A DNA stretch of 64,000 nt from Petrosia ficiformis (taxonomy: Eukaryota; Porifera; Demospongiae; Haplosclerida; Petrosiidae): NCBI GenBank assembly GCA_947044365.1, contig OX345637.1, forward strand, positions 2,027,001 to 2,091,000. Reading direction: 5' to 3'. The position numbers were made by a program, and so were the translations under genes. The stretch's first letter is position 1; every line of letters begins with the position of its first letter. This document shows, one piece after another, positions 31,765-46,700 of the stretch. The notes beneath the pieces are model-generated. The model did no database searches. It was not told the origin of the DNA and was given only the letters and a program-made list of their open reading frames with translations.

Positions 31765-34700
31765 TTAATAATTTGATTTTTTGGAATGATGAGAAGGCTC
31801 AAGTGGTATAACGTAGTAAGCATCACTTGATTCAGTTATAGTGTTTGTACTGTTATAGTCATTATCTGTCCTAATATTGTTATGTATAGTAGGAGAATGT
31901 GAAGAGAGAGGTGCTTTCTTATATAAATCATTAGTTGTTTTCATTCTGAAAGAAAACAAAGAGATGAATGAAACACGATTATTAGTGGTATACCGAAATT
32001 TATTATAATCCATATAATCTTACATTAGTTCAGTAATTATGTAATTGTATCTGGCCATCAAAAGGGTTTATAAACCCACAAACACATAATTTAATTTGTT
32101 CTAGTTAGATTATCTTTCAACACCTGGTGCACAACAGTGTTGTGTTTAAACTTTTTTCCCAGACGACTAGCAAGTACATAGTTCAATCAATTTTCATGAA
32201 ACGAATATTCCACAATGCAAGACTGTAATAGCTCTGGAATACAGTGCCCTTGTGATTAAGTTAAACTTTGGCTCTGACATCCTTGCAGTACTAATAATCT
32301 TATATGTGCTATAGTAAGCTATGTGTATGTAAATTAATGTAATATAAGATATTAATCTACTAAACATTATCACTACATTTACATGTACATTATGCTATTA
32401 TGTGACTGTATTTACAAAATTGTCAAAGAAATTAATTATTAAAAAATACTTGTGTTTAAATGCTCGTAATTTATTCAGCCATTTTTTTATTTGGAATCCA
32501 GGAAGATCAGTTATTAGGCTTCCTGGATACCGAATTTCAGTGGTTTCCCATACAAAAGACCCAAACGCATTTGACCAAATATCCAAATAGGCAATTTTTG
32601 CAAACTTAAGTCATATTACAGATATAAGAACTAAGACTCACTTTACTAATGGTTTCATTTGATCATCTCTCAGTGGAATAGAGGGTGGAGGAGTTTGAGA
32701 ACCACGGCCATTGACATCTTTATCTATGTCAGTATTAGAAACATCAAATCCAATACTTTCAGTATGTGCCAATGGAGGTTGGTGATTTTGAGAGTGTTGA
32801 GGTATATTTAGGGAGATACTCATGTCTTCGTTTAGTGTTTCTATAGGTCTTGGAGGACAGATGGGTGGAGTCATAGGATCATGCTCTTTTCGAGAAATGA
32901 GTGGATTTGTTGGGGCTTCATTTATATTCTCAACTGATCTTGGAGGGATTGGTGGAGCATAAGGATCTGTATAAATAGGATACACAGTTCGTTGTGGTAC
33001 TGTAGTTGGACTCTTTGGATTTTGGCTTACGGATTCACTTGTAGAAGAAGACTGAAGACTTTCAATTGATCTTGGAGGTGGAATCGGTGGAGTTCCGGGA
33101 TCACGATCAGGGGTTTTGGCAGTGTTTGAATGACCTGAATTTCTATTAGAGCTTGGTGGTGATGGACTTTGATCATTATGTACAAGTGTTAGGTACAAAG
33201 CTTGTTTATTGTCTATTGGTAGAGGTGACTTTTGCAATGGGACTTTCATTAGATGAGAAACATTCTCAAGATCTGAACCTGATCTAGTACTATGAAGAAA
33301 TTCTTCTAGATCACTTACATTTTCAAAGTGTGAACTTGACGTACTATGGAGAAACTCATCTGAATCTGTAAAAATATGATTTTCAAATAAAAACTTACTA
33401 AATTATTGTTGCGATAGTGGATGACAAATAGTGTTGTTTTAGTATGGCAATAACAAACACTTTTAGTTATAGAGTTAATTAACTGAAACAATTTTAGGCT
33501 TACTAAATGTGTTTTAGTTTTAGTTAACTAACTGAAAGTCGGCATTATACAGTTATTTGTTGCAGTTTTACATTCTTCCTAAATCTTCCTGCTGGTTAAT
33601 AGCTCGAGAGCACGTTTTACGCACCACATCCATTAATTGAGTGAGCTCCCCGGAATGATGCAACTTCCTTAACTACGTATACAATGCATAGTTGCGCAAG
33701 TGACACAAACATATAATATAATTATAGTTCAAACCTGTGGGAAAGCAATTATAGGGACAGCCCTATGGGTCATAAAAATTTAACTTACATGTACCTGGTT
33801 TGGAAGTATTCTCATTTTTTGTTGGAACATATCTAGGAGACAAGTCACACTCCTCATAATATAACTCTGGTCTATCTTTCTTTTTTTCTTTCAAATGTTC
33901 TCTGTCCCCAGTCATCGTTACACTATCAGGAGACGAATCACTTCCACTTGTAGCATTCTCCAAGGCCTTTTTGACATCAGTCTTCTCGCCTTGAAACATG
34001 AAAATATATCCATCATCATCATCTACTTTTTCCTCATTTTCTTCAGGAATCTCACCTATGCCTATATCCATGTCCACGTACACTCCAGGATTCCAATCTT
34101 GTTTTGATTTTGATAAGCTATTATCTGTAGCTGTAGCAGAATACATAGTATGCACTAAGTCAAATTAATTATGATTATTGGATAAAGGTGACTTGACATA
34201 ATTGCATTATTGCAACTACTTATTGATACTGTCTATGATAGCAAAAACAGGCTAATTTAAAAAATGTCATTTCTTGTTTTGAAAGCATACAGCTCAACAT
34301 TAAGTGTTATAGTACATTTCAACAGCTTGTATTATTTAATTACAGTAAAACAATATTTGGCCAAGGCAATAATGTTGGCAGACAAAATCATGTAATATGA
34401 CTAATATATTGAGTTTGGAGGTCAAATGCCCATAATTACAGTATATGGTCAGACAAATTGCTAAAAGTGGTTATTAAATTTGAAGTGTTGGTAGTGGTAA
34501 CCAATTTTCTCCTAGTACAGTACTGCATTATTATTAGGGCATAATGAATATTTGATATTCGAACCTTCATTTGCGTAAACCATACTTTGAAGCAGAAAGG
34601 TTCCCTTTGAATGTTATAATTACAATAATTTTATGTAATTCAATTAACATGAAACATTTTTTTTTGTATATTAATCATGTAGCTTGGATTACTTGACCAC

Positions 34701-37700
34701 TAAATGAAATGGCGACTAGGTCTGATGTTTGGTAGTTTTATACTAAAGGTGAAAACAAGGCAACTTGTATGTAGTGCGAGAAAGAGCTGTCTTATCATTT
34801 TGGTACTTCAAATCTGAGAGACTATCTTAATAGTATACATTTCGCTCAATATCATCTTCCAACATTTCTCTGAAAGCAAGTGAATATCTGGATATTCGCT
34901 TGTTTAACTAAGCGAATATGCAGATACCAAAAATTACTATTTGTTGCTGGTCTGCCATAAATGTCTGCATTTGTGAATGTTGAAAGCGACATCAGGAACA
35001 GAGCTAAATAATGTTTAGCATGCATGCTAACTTTCTCTAGTAGTAAATATTCTAAGAAGTTGCTTGAAGTGTGATAGTGTGGATGTACTAGTTTTCTCAA
35101 CAAGAACTTCCTTTCATAGATAGCTATAAAAGTGTACATATTACTGTGCACAAGAACTGCCATCCCTACGATTGCTTTCCAAAGGGTTCGAACTATATAA
35201 TAAATGATTATAATATCAGTGTTGTTTGTCCCTAGAGTGCGCTAGCATGGCACTGTGCTGTGTTGCTATACATTTTTCCCTTTTTTTTTGCCATTGCATT
35301 ATTAAATAAAAATGGTGACTTTTTCAGCATACAAACGGCTGTATGGGAGGTCAGTTTGAAATGGGTGGAGCTTTGGGTGGGGCTAATATAATCACCACTC
35401 TGCTTTTTTTTCTGGTGACAATACTGTATATATATATATATTTATTTATATATATATATATTTGTTATTTACGCGAGTATGCGTTGTATGCGTTGTATGC
35501 GTAGTTAAAAAAGTTGGATCATTTCAAGGGACTCAGTCAATTAATGGGTGTGGAATGTAAAGGAACGTGTTTGAGCTACAGACCAGCAGGAAGATTCAGG
35601 AAGAATGTAAATAATACAAAAAGCTGTTGTATTATAGCAGAGAAACTATATAAAGATGATGCAAGAATCTTTAACAATTAAGTATGTATAATAAGTTGTT
35701 GAGTTCAGAAACGAGGAAGACATCAATTAGAACATTGAAGGAGTACCATGTGTACATAGACTGCAGTTACACTGACTTCTTCAGGCCTCAGTTTTTGAGT
35801 ACACAGAAAGGTAGAGACACCAGTGCAATCAACAGTGATTAATACATACTGAGTCATCGCAAAGCAATCATGGGGATACGTTTTTCTCAATAAATCTTGT
35901 TCACCTTGAAAATTAATTAACATTAATACTCTTTATTAATAATTAGCAAACCTTTGAAAGGTTCATTCGTTCAGGCTACCCAAACATTCGAATATGGAAA
36001 TTCAACATTCGTTTATACCCTAATAAATATATTGATATGAGGTACATGTAATGACCAACCAAATATTGAGAATGTCCAACCAATATTGTATTTGGCCGGA
36101 CACATTGACCACTCAATTTAGAACCATTATTGCATAAAATCTAAAACATCTTTGAAAAAATTACAAATATACAAAATTAATTATGTCTGCCAATGCTTAC
36201 TAACATAGTGATGTACCGATTAAGAATTTTACCGATATTCCAAGAAATCCATATCGACTTCAGATATCTACCATAGCTAATAACGATTTGATATTATCAA
36301 TTCAAGTACATGTATCTGATTCTCTAAATGAAAATGAAAATTTTTTCAATATTTATGAGTATCAGAAAAGCTTTAAAGGAAATTCTAATCATAAGAAATG
36401 ACATTATTAGTACATTATCAGTTATGTCCTTCAAAACTAACTGATACCAATACATGTACTAAAAATAATGCCTGACAATTACCAATACTGATTACCAACC
36501 CAATTATTGGTGCATCACTTGCTTGCTATAATTATATACCAACTGCATCAAAGATTCATCATAAAATAAAGCTGTAATTTACAAGTTCGAAAAAATCATT
36601 GGAGTAATCGCTATAACCTAAAATTGTTTGCTAAAGCAAGTGGTTTTTTAAGAATATTTTTCATTTGGAAATACTTTGATAACATAATTTTTATTTGAAA
36701 CGCACTTTGCAAATACAACACACCTTCAAATACAAATACACTAGTAGGGCTGGAACGGATACCTGCTTAACATGATAACTGTTTGTGAACTAAAAATCCA
36801 GATCAGTTTCTTTTTATCTGTGTTCATGTGCAGAAACCAAAATGGCAGCTGATAAGTATCTTGCTCTGTCTTGCAAGCTTTTTTGGCTTATAGAGTCCAG
36901 AACGATCTGTAAAAACACCAATGCTGCTTGTAAACATATTTCATCACAGCAAAAGGGTGAGGTAATACCGTCATTACTGTAAACAAGTCATGAATTTTTT
37001 AAAGCAATTATCTGGGTCCCTGACCATTATTGTGAATGAATATCCAGATAGTAAATGACAGGATCTGTCCAGCTCTTTTACTAATGTATTTGACAAATAG
37101 TGTTGTTTTAATATGACCACTTTTAGTTAGACTTATAGAATGACTAGTTTCTCAATGTTTTTATTTATATGCATAGTTAGTTAACTGAAATACATGCAAA
37201 TACAATTACTTTAGTTTTAGTAACACTGATAATTGACCCTCCCCCTTTGGGAGGGTCATTGTAAGTGGTTTGGAAAAATGTCTGTTTGTGTGTGTGATGA
37301 CCCTGCTGTATACACGCTGTATGGACTTCCATACTTGGCATGTATAAAGTGGTAAGAATGAGCACTCCCTAATAGTTTCTCTACCTACTAGAAGCAAAGA
37401 AATCTGTTAGGCGGGGCTTCTTTCAGTCTTCCTGCATCTAACAAAGCATGAGTTTTACATCACTGGCTGTCTTAATGACTCCTCTTTCCACAAAGCAAGT
37501 ACTTTGAAAATTATAAAGTTGACAAATGTTTCTTATGAAACACCCCACCCATAATTATAGCCTGGAGGCTAAAACTAATTAATATAATCTATGAAAAAGC
37601 ACAACAATTACAAAAAGGTCATGCAACATTCAGTTGCTGCATATTTTTATCGGTAATTGGTACTAGTCATTATTTTTGTTATCGATATTAGTTAAATTTG

Positions 37701-40700
37701 ATTGATGTAACTGATATCATAGTAAGTGTATTAATAATGTCTCTTCATAATTATGATTATGTCATTTAAAGTTTACCAATACTCCTTTTCATTGAAAGAA
37801 CCAGATACAAGAATGTTCATGTAATATTGGATGTTGATACAATACTGATAATATCCAATATGGGTGCATCACTATAAACTAAAAGTGCTCATTATAATTA
37901 TAGATGTAGATGTATGTTTTACAGCAAACTTGTAATTAACCCGAGCGCGTAGGCGGAGGGTTATAGTAATCAGTTTGTGTGTGTGTGTGTGTTCCCACTA
38001 ATCTTTGCAACAGCTTACTTTTGAAGATTCTTGGTCACTGCGAAGGAAAGAGCACGCTAGGTCTACTGCGAGATTCAAGCGATTTGCAAGAAAACTCTTC
38101 GATGGAAAAGATACAGTCGTGCAAAGTCGAAAAATAGTCATCCGTCGCCATTGTTACTCAGTCACGCCTATGTAACATTGTTAATTAAATTGGTTAATCT
38201 GAACGTAGGCAGAGGTTATAGTAATGAGGAACGCCCATGACGCCCTGTTTCATTGCTGGATTCATAGTAGCATCTTTTTAGCGAGGGTTCTGCACTTTAG
38301 TGCATTCATTAGTAAAAGTGGTTTTAGTTATACATGTAGTTAACTACACAGTTATAGTTAGTATAACATTACCACCTATATACACAATGTCTATACTTAT
38401 GGAATACCTGCAGTTTTATTGCTACCTGTAAAATTAAGAGATTGTATACCATCATCACTGGATGATATCTTCTGTATTCTAACTTGTGTACTTGGACTGG
38501 CTGATATCGTAGCGTGTCGTAATGTACTGTCTATTCGTTTCAGGTTTGGGGAAGTTGTGCCATATTTTAATTGGTAAAAATTTGCTATTGATGAACTGAA
38601 GTCTTCCTGATTCGCTTGTTGAAGAGCTTGCTCCAGTTTGATTGCCTGTGGAAGACATATAATGTATATCAACAATGATTCTTGTATGCCTATATTAGCT
38701 CCTGTATATGTGATAATATTGTGATTCTCATGCAAAATGAGACTTTTCCCTTGCATGCATTACTTATGCAATTATCATTATGTGGTCATTTCATACAAAA
38801 AATCAACAAAATTGGATCTGCAAGAGTTAAATCATGACTAACCTTTCCAATGTCAAGTAACCATTCGTTTCTAGTTCTATTATCATCAGCCGATATTTCA
38901 TATTGTTTACCAGTTTTACCACATGTTACAATGAACTTGTGCTTCCGGTCTCCTTTCTCACTTAAACTTAAATTTTCAGTTTTAGTGTCATTGGATATGA
39001 CTAGACGACCCTGTGGGTTCGTAAATATGATCACAAATACACAAAATTAGGAGTACATAGTATGATGAAGGTTGGAATGAATGTTCAAAGGTAGTGATGG
39101 GCATAATGATACTCAATTCTTTAAATTCCAATGTACTTCAATTGTGCACTTACTCTGGAATCAAACAGATTCCAAAACAACCACACCTACCATTTTTGGC
39201 ATATTGAAACACACCTTTACATGATACTTTTTGGGGGGAATCACAATCAAATGTACATTTTATCAATACTTATTGTAGCAGTCACAGCCATTACAAGGAT
39301 GGCCAGATCAACTGGAATATACGGCACCAGAAGTGGGTGTGGCAATAGTTTAATTTGATATAGATTAAAACCCTAACGGACGCTAGGATTGAGGGGTGTG
39401 TACATGTACCGGTACTATGAAATTTAATGGGATGCCGTATATTCCAGTTGATCCAGAGGGCCATTGAACATCATTGTACAAATTGTAATTAGCAAGACAA
39501 GATTCTTATTGGAATATACGGCACCAGAAGTGGGTGTGGCAATAGTTTAATTTGACATAGATTAAAACCCTAACGGACGCTAGGATTGAGGGGTGTGTAC
39601 ATGTACCGGTACTATGAAATTTAATGGGATGCCATATATTCCAGTTGATCCAGAGGGCCATTGAATATCATTGTACAAATTGTAATTAGCAAGACGAGAT
39701 TCTTATGCATATGCACAGTTTACAAATACTCATTTACAGTACCCACTGACACTAAGTTTAAAATCACACATCATTTATTCACCATCACCATTCAGAGGTT
39801 CAAATGTTTTTATTGTAGCTCTGGTTATAGAAAGCCTCCAAAACTAAACAAATACGTGTACTTCATTACAAGTACTATTCTTGTTCCTTATGGTATTTTC
39901 AATACAATTTAGCATTAATGGACTGAGAAAAGAGACTGAAGCAGTAAACAGCACAACCTTGACTGTTCTGGGACATGCCTACAATGCTAACCACACATCA
40001 AGATTGTACAAGTGTGCATGTGCAAATATTAAAGTAGATGTGTCAACGAAGCTTCAAAGAAAAATTTCAATAGTATGACAAGAAAAGAATGTTCAAACTT
40101 AGGGAAAGCTTTTCTTTTATTTATCTAGCAAACGAATGTGTAAAAGTGCATACTGAACAAAATCAAGAGTGCTATCAGAAGTTTGGCACTTTAACTTGCA
40201 AAATAGTGTTCGAAAACAAATAGTCTGTGTGCTTAAACACATTAAACAACTACATATAGATGTTCCTAGAACACATACATACGCCATGAAATATGACTGA
40301 CCACAAAATAGTGTAAGAAAGCAGAGGAATTGTAGATACAGTAGACTGCACTGGCCACTCCAAGATATGCAAACATACTTCTATGACTAATCTCATGCTT
40401 TTCGATATGTTTAGAAGATGTCTAAATGTCCTTTTCCAATATTTTTGGGTCACAGACTGACAGACGGACAGAACCGTTAACTTAACCCTTTTGAAGCATA
40501 CTGCACAGAGTAAATATATAAACCATCCAGTGTACAATATTACAGTCGGCCATCGGCCATTTTCCGAGCGAATAATTAGAATGACCGTTCAAATGTGCAT
40601 GTGGTCGGTCATTTTAACCAGTCAATTTTTTATAAAATTAGAAAAATGTTGGGTTGATTAGTATCATTTTGTAAAATTTAGAAATTATGTTCAATGATAA

Positions 40701-43700
40701 TGTCACTAATAATTTGTAACATATATATACATGTATGCATATTGTATAAGTAGTCACATGTCCAAGCAATTTAAATGGCCAATCAAATGTCACTTTGGTT
40801 GGCTATCATGGCCAGCCAAAATTCACATCAAATATTGTACACTGTGGTTCATTTAGCATAGGATTAGGAGTAGGTAAGGGATGGCTTGGGGCTAGGGTTC
40901 TAAAGTCTTTAATGGCAAGCTTGGCATCACTGCCCAGTGGTGTAGAAACAGCCAGTCATGCAGGACATTGTCCGATTAATCTAGTGAATGTGCAATAAAT
41001 TGAAACTGAACTGTATACAAAGTATACAGGGAGCAGGACAAGAGTGGAGAAAATAGGTCAAAATGTATCAGCATACATGTATATGCAGATACTGAACAAA
41101 ATTGGTTAACTCCACTACTATTTGTGGAACTAATATTACAAATTGCAACATTTTCTTTGATTTAATCGATGGTGAAGAAGGACTTAAAAGGGAACCATTT
41201 TATTATTTCAGAAATTACTCCGTGTGCTAATCATGCTACATGTTCATGAACTGCAAGAGCCTAATATTGGTACTACTATGACGAATAGAGAAAATGTATT
41301 TATAAACTAATAGTATTATAGGTGCAGCACAGGTTCATTGTACTAATTAAATTGTTGCATTGCCTACACAGGATATTACTTTATAAACAGAAGACCATTA
41401 ACTACACTAAACAAACCATATTAAACACAATATATTGATATCAAGATGCATGTTTGAGTACACAATTGCGTAGAATTGGCAATAGTGAAATTACATAGTG
41501 GGTTAATGGCTTAATGGGATATGGTAGGTTGAAGGCTAAATGGGATATGGTAGGTTGATGGCTTAATAGGATATGTTAGGTTGAAGGCTTAATGGGATGT
41601 AGTAGGTTGATGGCTTAATAGGATATGGTATGTTGATGGCTTAATGGGATATGGTAGGTTGAAGGCTTAATGGGATATGGTAGGTTGATGGCGGCTTAAT
41701 GGGATATGGTAGGTTGAAGGCTTAATGGGATATGGTGGGTTGATGGGATATGGTGGGTTGATGGCTTAGTGGATATGGTAGGTTGAAGGCTTAATGGGAT
41801 ATGGTAGGTTGATGGCTTAATGGGATATGGTAGGTTGATGGCTTAATGGGATATGTTGATGACTTCATGGGATATAATAGGTTGAAGGCTTAATGGGATA
41901 TGGTAGGTTGATGGGATATGGTGGGTTGATGGCTTACTGGATATGGTAGGTTGACGGCTTAATGGGATATGGTAGGTTGATGGCGGCTTAGTGGGATATG
42001 GTAGGTTGATGGCGGCTTAATGGGATATGGTGGGTTAAAAGTTTAATGGGATATAGAGCAGTGGAAAAAATAACTGCTGACCATTATTGGACATTTTCTG
42101 ACCAAATGTCAAACATTTTGAGCTTATAACATATAATTATTACACGGTTGATCAAAATTCAGCTATGTCCAAGATATCTGGCTTTGTAGAGTTACTTTAT
42201 AAAATATAATAATATACTTGTAAAATAGATACGAATTTTGTTGACAATATAATTCTATGTATACTAACGAAACAAACTAAGCTACCTTTGGTTGATAATA
42301 CGTTAGTAACAGTCTTTTTGATAAACTCATATTATGGTGCACCATTGGCCCAAAGAGATTCTCATTTAGCATTGCACAGTTCTCTCTTTGGTCCAGATGG
42401 TGCAGGTAATTATGATTACATGTATATTGTAACTAACAGCATTAAGCTTTCGTTAATTGGCTCAAGAAGTATTCCCAATGCCACACAAACATTGTTGAGC
42501 CAATTTTGTCCATGCTTCAAAACATATCAAAAGCTCTGCTTGGTAACTAAGCCACTTTGATGACACTGTACATGTACCTTGGCAACTAAGCTGCATTGAC
42601 GATACCTTGGTTGCTCATCTTTCATGATAGCTTGGTAATTAAGCTGCCAATGATACCTTGGTAACTAAGCTACAAATGATACCTTAGTAATTAAGCTGCT
42701 GATGATACCGTGATAACTAAGCCTTGACGATACTTTTACCTTGGTACATGTGGGAGTATGTTTTAGTTTAGTATTTCATGTGTGAACGATGAAATGACAA
42801 GCTGTGTGGGTAGATATTTTAAGATGGGTAAGTACATCAACACATAGTTATGAAACCGACATAACAACAGTTCTAACACACAAGACATGCTGGCAAGCCA
42901 ATGTCAATGGTTGTAAATACACAGAAACAACCCACTATAATTAAATATTGTCTTCTTGTGTTTCAAAATTATTATTAGCACATCCAGGATGGAAAAACTA
43001 TAATACAGAACTGATGGCACTAGTTTCTCTTTCATTTTATGAACTCTAATACTGAGTTCTATAAAAGTGTAACTTCATTCTTACATAGTACACAGATTTG
43101 TTAACAAGCTATAATTGTTCATTCAAGGTTAAATCTGTAGAACAGCATGCATACATCCATTTGGTAACAATAATAATGATAATAGTTACATACCAAACCA
43201 TCTCTTTATCAAAGTACATTAAACATGCTACGTAGGTACACCATCTTAAAATGTAATAATTATACATTAAAGCCAACAGCATCCATACAATTCTACATTG
43301 AAGTAAATACATGTAGTGTACATAAACACACAGACACATAGACACACAGATACTCATCCACACACATAATACATACAGTACATACATACTTACATACATA
43401 CTTATATACTTATATACTTACATAGGTGTACATCTGTATATTTACATGTACATGAATACATATAATTATATACATACATACATGTACATGTACTTCCATA
43501 CATACAACATACATGCACTTGGATACATAATTATACACAATTGTATACTTACATACACACATCCACAAATATAAAATCACAAAGCATATTATCATAACCA
43601 CAAAACATGACCTCAAATATAAATTTGCATCAAGTAATATCAACTAATAATTATTATTGTTTATTTAACCAAATAATGACACATCCCACTCAAATAATGT

Positions 43701-46700
43701 GTCATGAGTGCATGTGTATACTAAAACAAACATTGTACACATTTATACTGTAAAATGCACTATACATTGTAGTAACTAGTACTGATGCATAACTGATTAA
43801 TTGCATAGTGATGCTATAAATTGGTAAATATAGTAAAAATTGTTATAAACAACATTTTTAGAGAAAGTTATTTTATATCTTGCAAGGCTAGACAATGTGG
43901 GGTTTCAGGATTATTTATTAGGGAGGGGAAAGAATCAATTATGTGAAGCACACTGCTCCTGGAGGAACATTCAATAGCATCTCAGCTACAAGCCTTTTGG
44001 GGCCCCAGAAGGCTTTGTAGCTGAGATGTTGTCGCATGTTGAAATACATTTGCTCTTCCTCCAGCCCGCTGTTTGAAACCCTGCATGTTGCTTCATGTAT
44101 GGATGAGAACACATTTTCAAACTGTGATTGAATTACCATGATAGGCTATTGTAGACAGCAACCAAATTGATTCAGAAAGAGCAACCATTATAGACTTGAC
44201 TGATATCTAAAAATGTCAAGTGCTTTAAAATTGAGATTTGAGAAAATATCTAGATTTCTTGTGCATGCATTTAACACTTCCTTATTAGAACAAGTGTGTG
44301 GTACATTGTATTTTTAACAGATACACTGTAAAAATAATATAATTCATTGGTTACTACCAATATTGTAAATTTAATTAGTTGGTCCTGCAGGATATGTGGG
44401 GTTGCCAAAACTACTTCGTAGTTCGTACCAATTGTAACTAACCAATTACTGTGGCACTATTAGGTATCTTGTAGCTATTGAATTTTAGATAGCAGCAATA
44501 CCAAACTATAAAACATGGTGGGACCAATAAGATCACTATCTAAAAGGAGGTGGGAGATTGCATGGGATAGTATTTATTTTAGATTGTACTGACAAAATAG
44601 TGGCATGGCCTCTTACACAAAAGTTGGGGTTAATCATCTTTCCTGTATGATAAGTGTAACTAACCAATAAATTAGTTATTTTTGATTTTAGAGTGTAGAT
44701 GGCATTTAACACTATTGGATTAGTAATTACAGTGCACTGTGAGGAAAAAAATAATGCTTATTCAATGTGAGGATGGGATATAATTATTTTGCCTGAATGT
44801 TTATATTTAAACACTCATTATTCAGCTATTGTGTAAAAGGAGCCAAATACATTTGGTAGCCTGGAAGAACAACACTTAAGTTAGTTGTCTTTCTGTACTG
44901 AATGGGTTTATAGTAAGTGTTGAAAGTAAGCATTTATTTTCTTTCTTGTACTCACGATCTGCATTCTGCAACAACTAATGAAGGTAGTCAAATTGATGTA
45001 GAAGATATACAGCAGTTGCTATATTGGATTTTTTGCATGATTTGCTCAACAGACATGTGACGTATGAGTATGTAAATAACTGAGTTTTGTATTATAATGT
45101 ATCAATTCGTGACGTATGAGTATGTAAACAACTGAGTTTTGTATTATAATGTATGACGTATGAGTATGTAAACAACTGAGTTTTGTATTATAATGTATCA
45201 ATTCATGACGTATGAGTATGTAAACAACTGAGTTTTGTATTATAATGTATCAATTCATGACGTATGAGTATGTAAACAACTGAGTTTTGTATTATAATTG
45301 GTTTCCTAATAATTACTCTGAAGAGCTTGTCAACATGATAATGTTTACCTAATTCTAAGACCAATATTTGGGGCTATAAGAGTGACATTGTTATTTAATC
45401 TGCAACAATACTATACAACACAATATTAATACACATGTAATATACATGTACGTACCTTTTCTCTGAGGTCATCTCGTGATTTATAATATATCAACTCATT
45501 TCTTGTCAGAACAAACCATCGCCTTTTCAAATTCTGCACCCTATGTCCTTTCTTGATGAGATACCCTTTACGTAAAACACCGAAAACTATTTCATCTCTT
45601 AAGTCAGTCACTATTTCCCCAACCAAACATAAATCTAGCTTTAGATCAGAGAAACTTTCAGCAAGTATTTCTAAAAAGGTAGGAAAATCTATTGAAGTTC
45701 TTTCTTTGCACTCAAAGCTTTCATTCCACGTATACCCCCCTAGTTTCAGCACTCTCATCGATACATCGGTCATTATGTCACAGTCAATAGTATCTGCCAT
45801 TGATGACAGTAGCGAACAGAAAACCTGCCACAGGCAAAATGTTGACTCAATTGTAAGCCATTTTGGGTACGAAAGATCAGCTTTCCTTTGCTGTGAAGAA
45901 AATGAAAAAATGGATGTCAAGTGACAGCATCTTCATGTCAAGTCAAGTGTGAACATGTTAGTGTTGATTTAGTTTGACAAATAGTTATAGTTGTAGTTAT
46001 AATATGCCTTGTTTCTCAAACTTTTAGTCACTTATAACTAAAATAATAGGCTTACTAAAATGGTTTTAATTTTAGTTAATTAACTAAAGGTGCGCCAGTA
46101 CCAATTCTAGTAAGTTATATGTTGTAGTTTTAACAGTAGACTTGTAATTTAGTTATAGTTTAGTTAACTAAAAGTCACAATGCCTTACAAAAAATGGTTT
46201 TAGTTATAGCTATAGTTAACTAAATCAACACTAGTACATGCATATGAAAACAGCATGTTCATCATTACGCACAGAAATGTACATGTACATGTACATGTAT
46301 TTGGTCATTTTGCACAGGAAAGAAACAAGTTGTTATATACATGTGTACAAGTAACGATACTTGCTCTAAAGGATAATATAATTAATTGAGGGTGCAGTTC
46401 ACTTACTTACCTACTTTGTATAAACAAGATAGTGCCATTTCGCCTACAAATAATTATAGCAGGCTTTTATACAGGCTGGTGTGGGAATAATAGTGAAGGT
46501 GAATTATCATGTGGGGTGTGGAGGTATTCCCCATGAAAACTTTTAAATCTAGGCTCTCTAAGGGTGTTTCAGGAGGCTTCTATGGGCTGTGGCTGATGAT
46601 ATTATAAACATTCCTGAGGTGTAAATACAGTGAAACCCCTCTATTGAGGACACCCTAAAATGAGGACACCCCTGTATTAAGGACATTTACAAATGTCCAA

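Noticed and set aside
38397..38407. End of the SWAP70-like protein at the TAA following exon 6
   Set aside because: A GT donor in phase 1 precedes it and the next exon, also phase 1, follows; kept as the alternative that transcripts must exclude.
42288..42560. 90 aa plus-strand frame in an intron of the minus-strand gene
   Set aside because: It coincides with two foldbacks and a degenerate tandem repeat; no domain.
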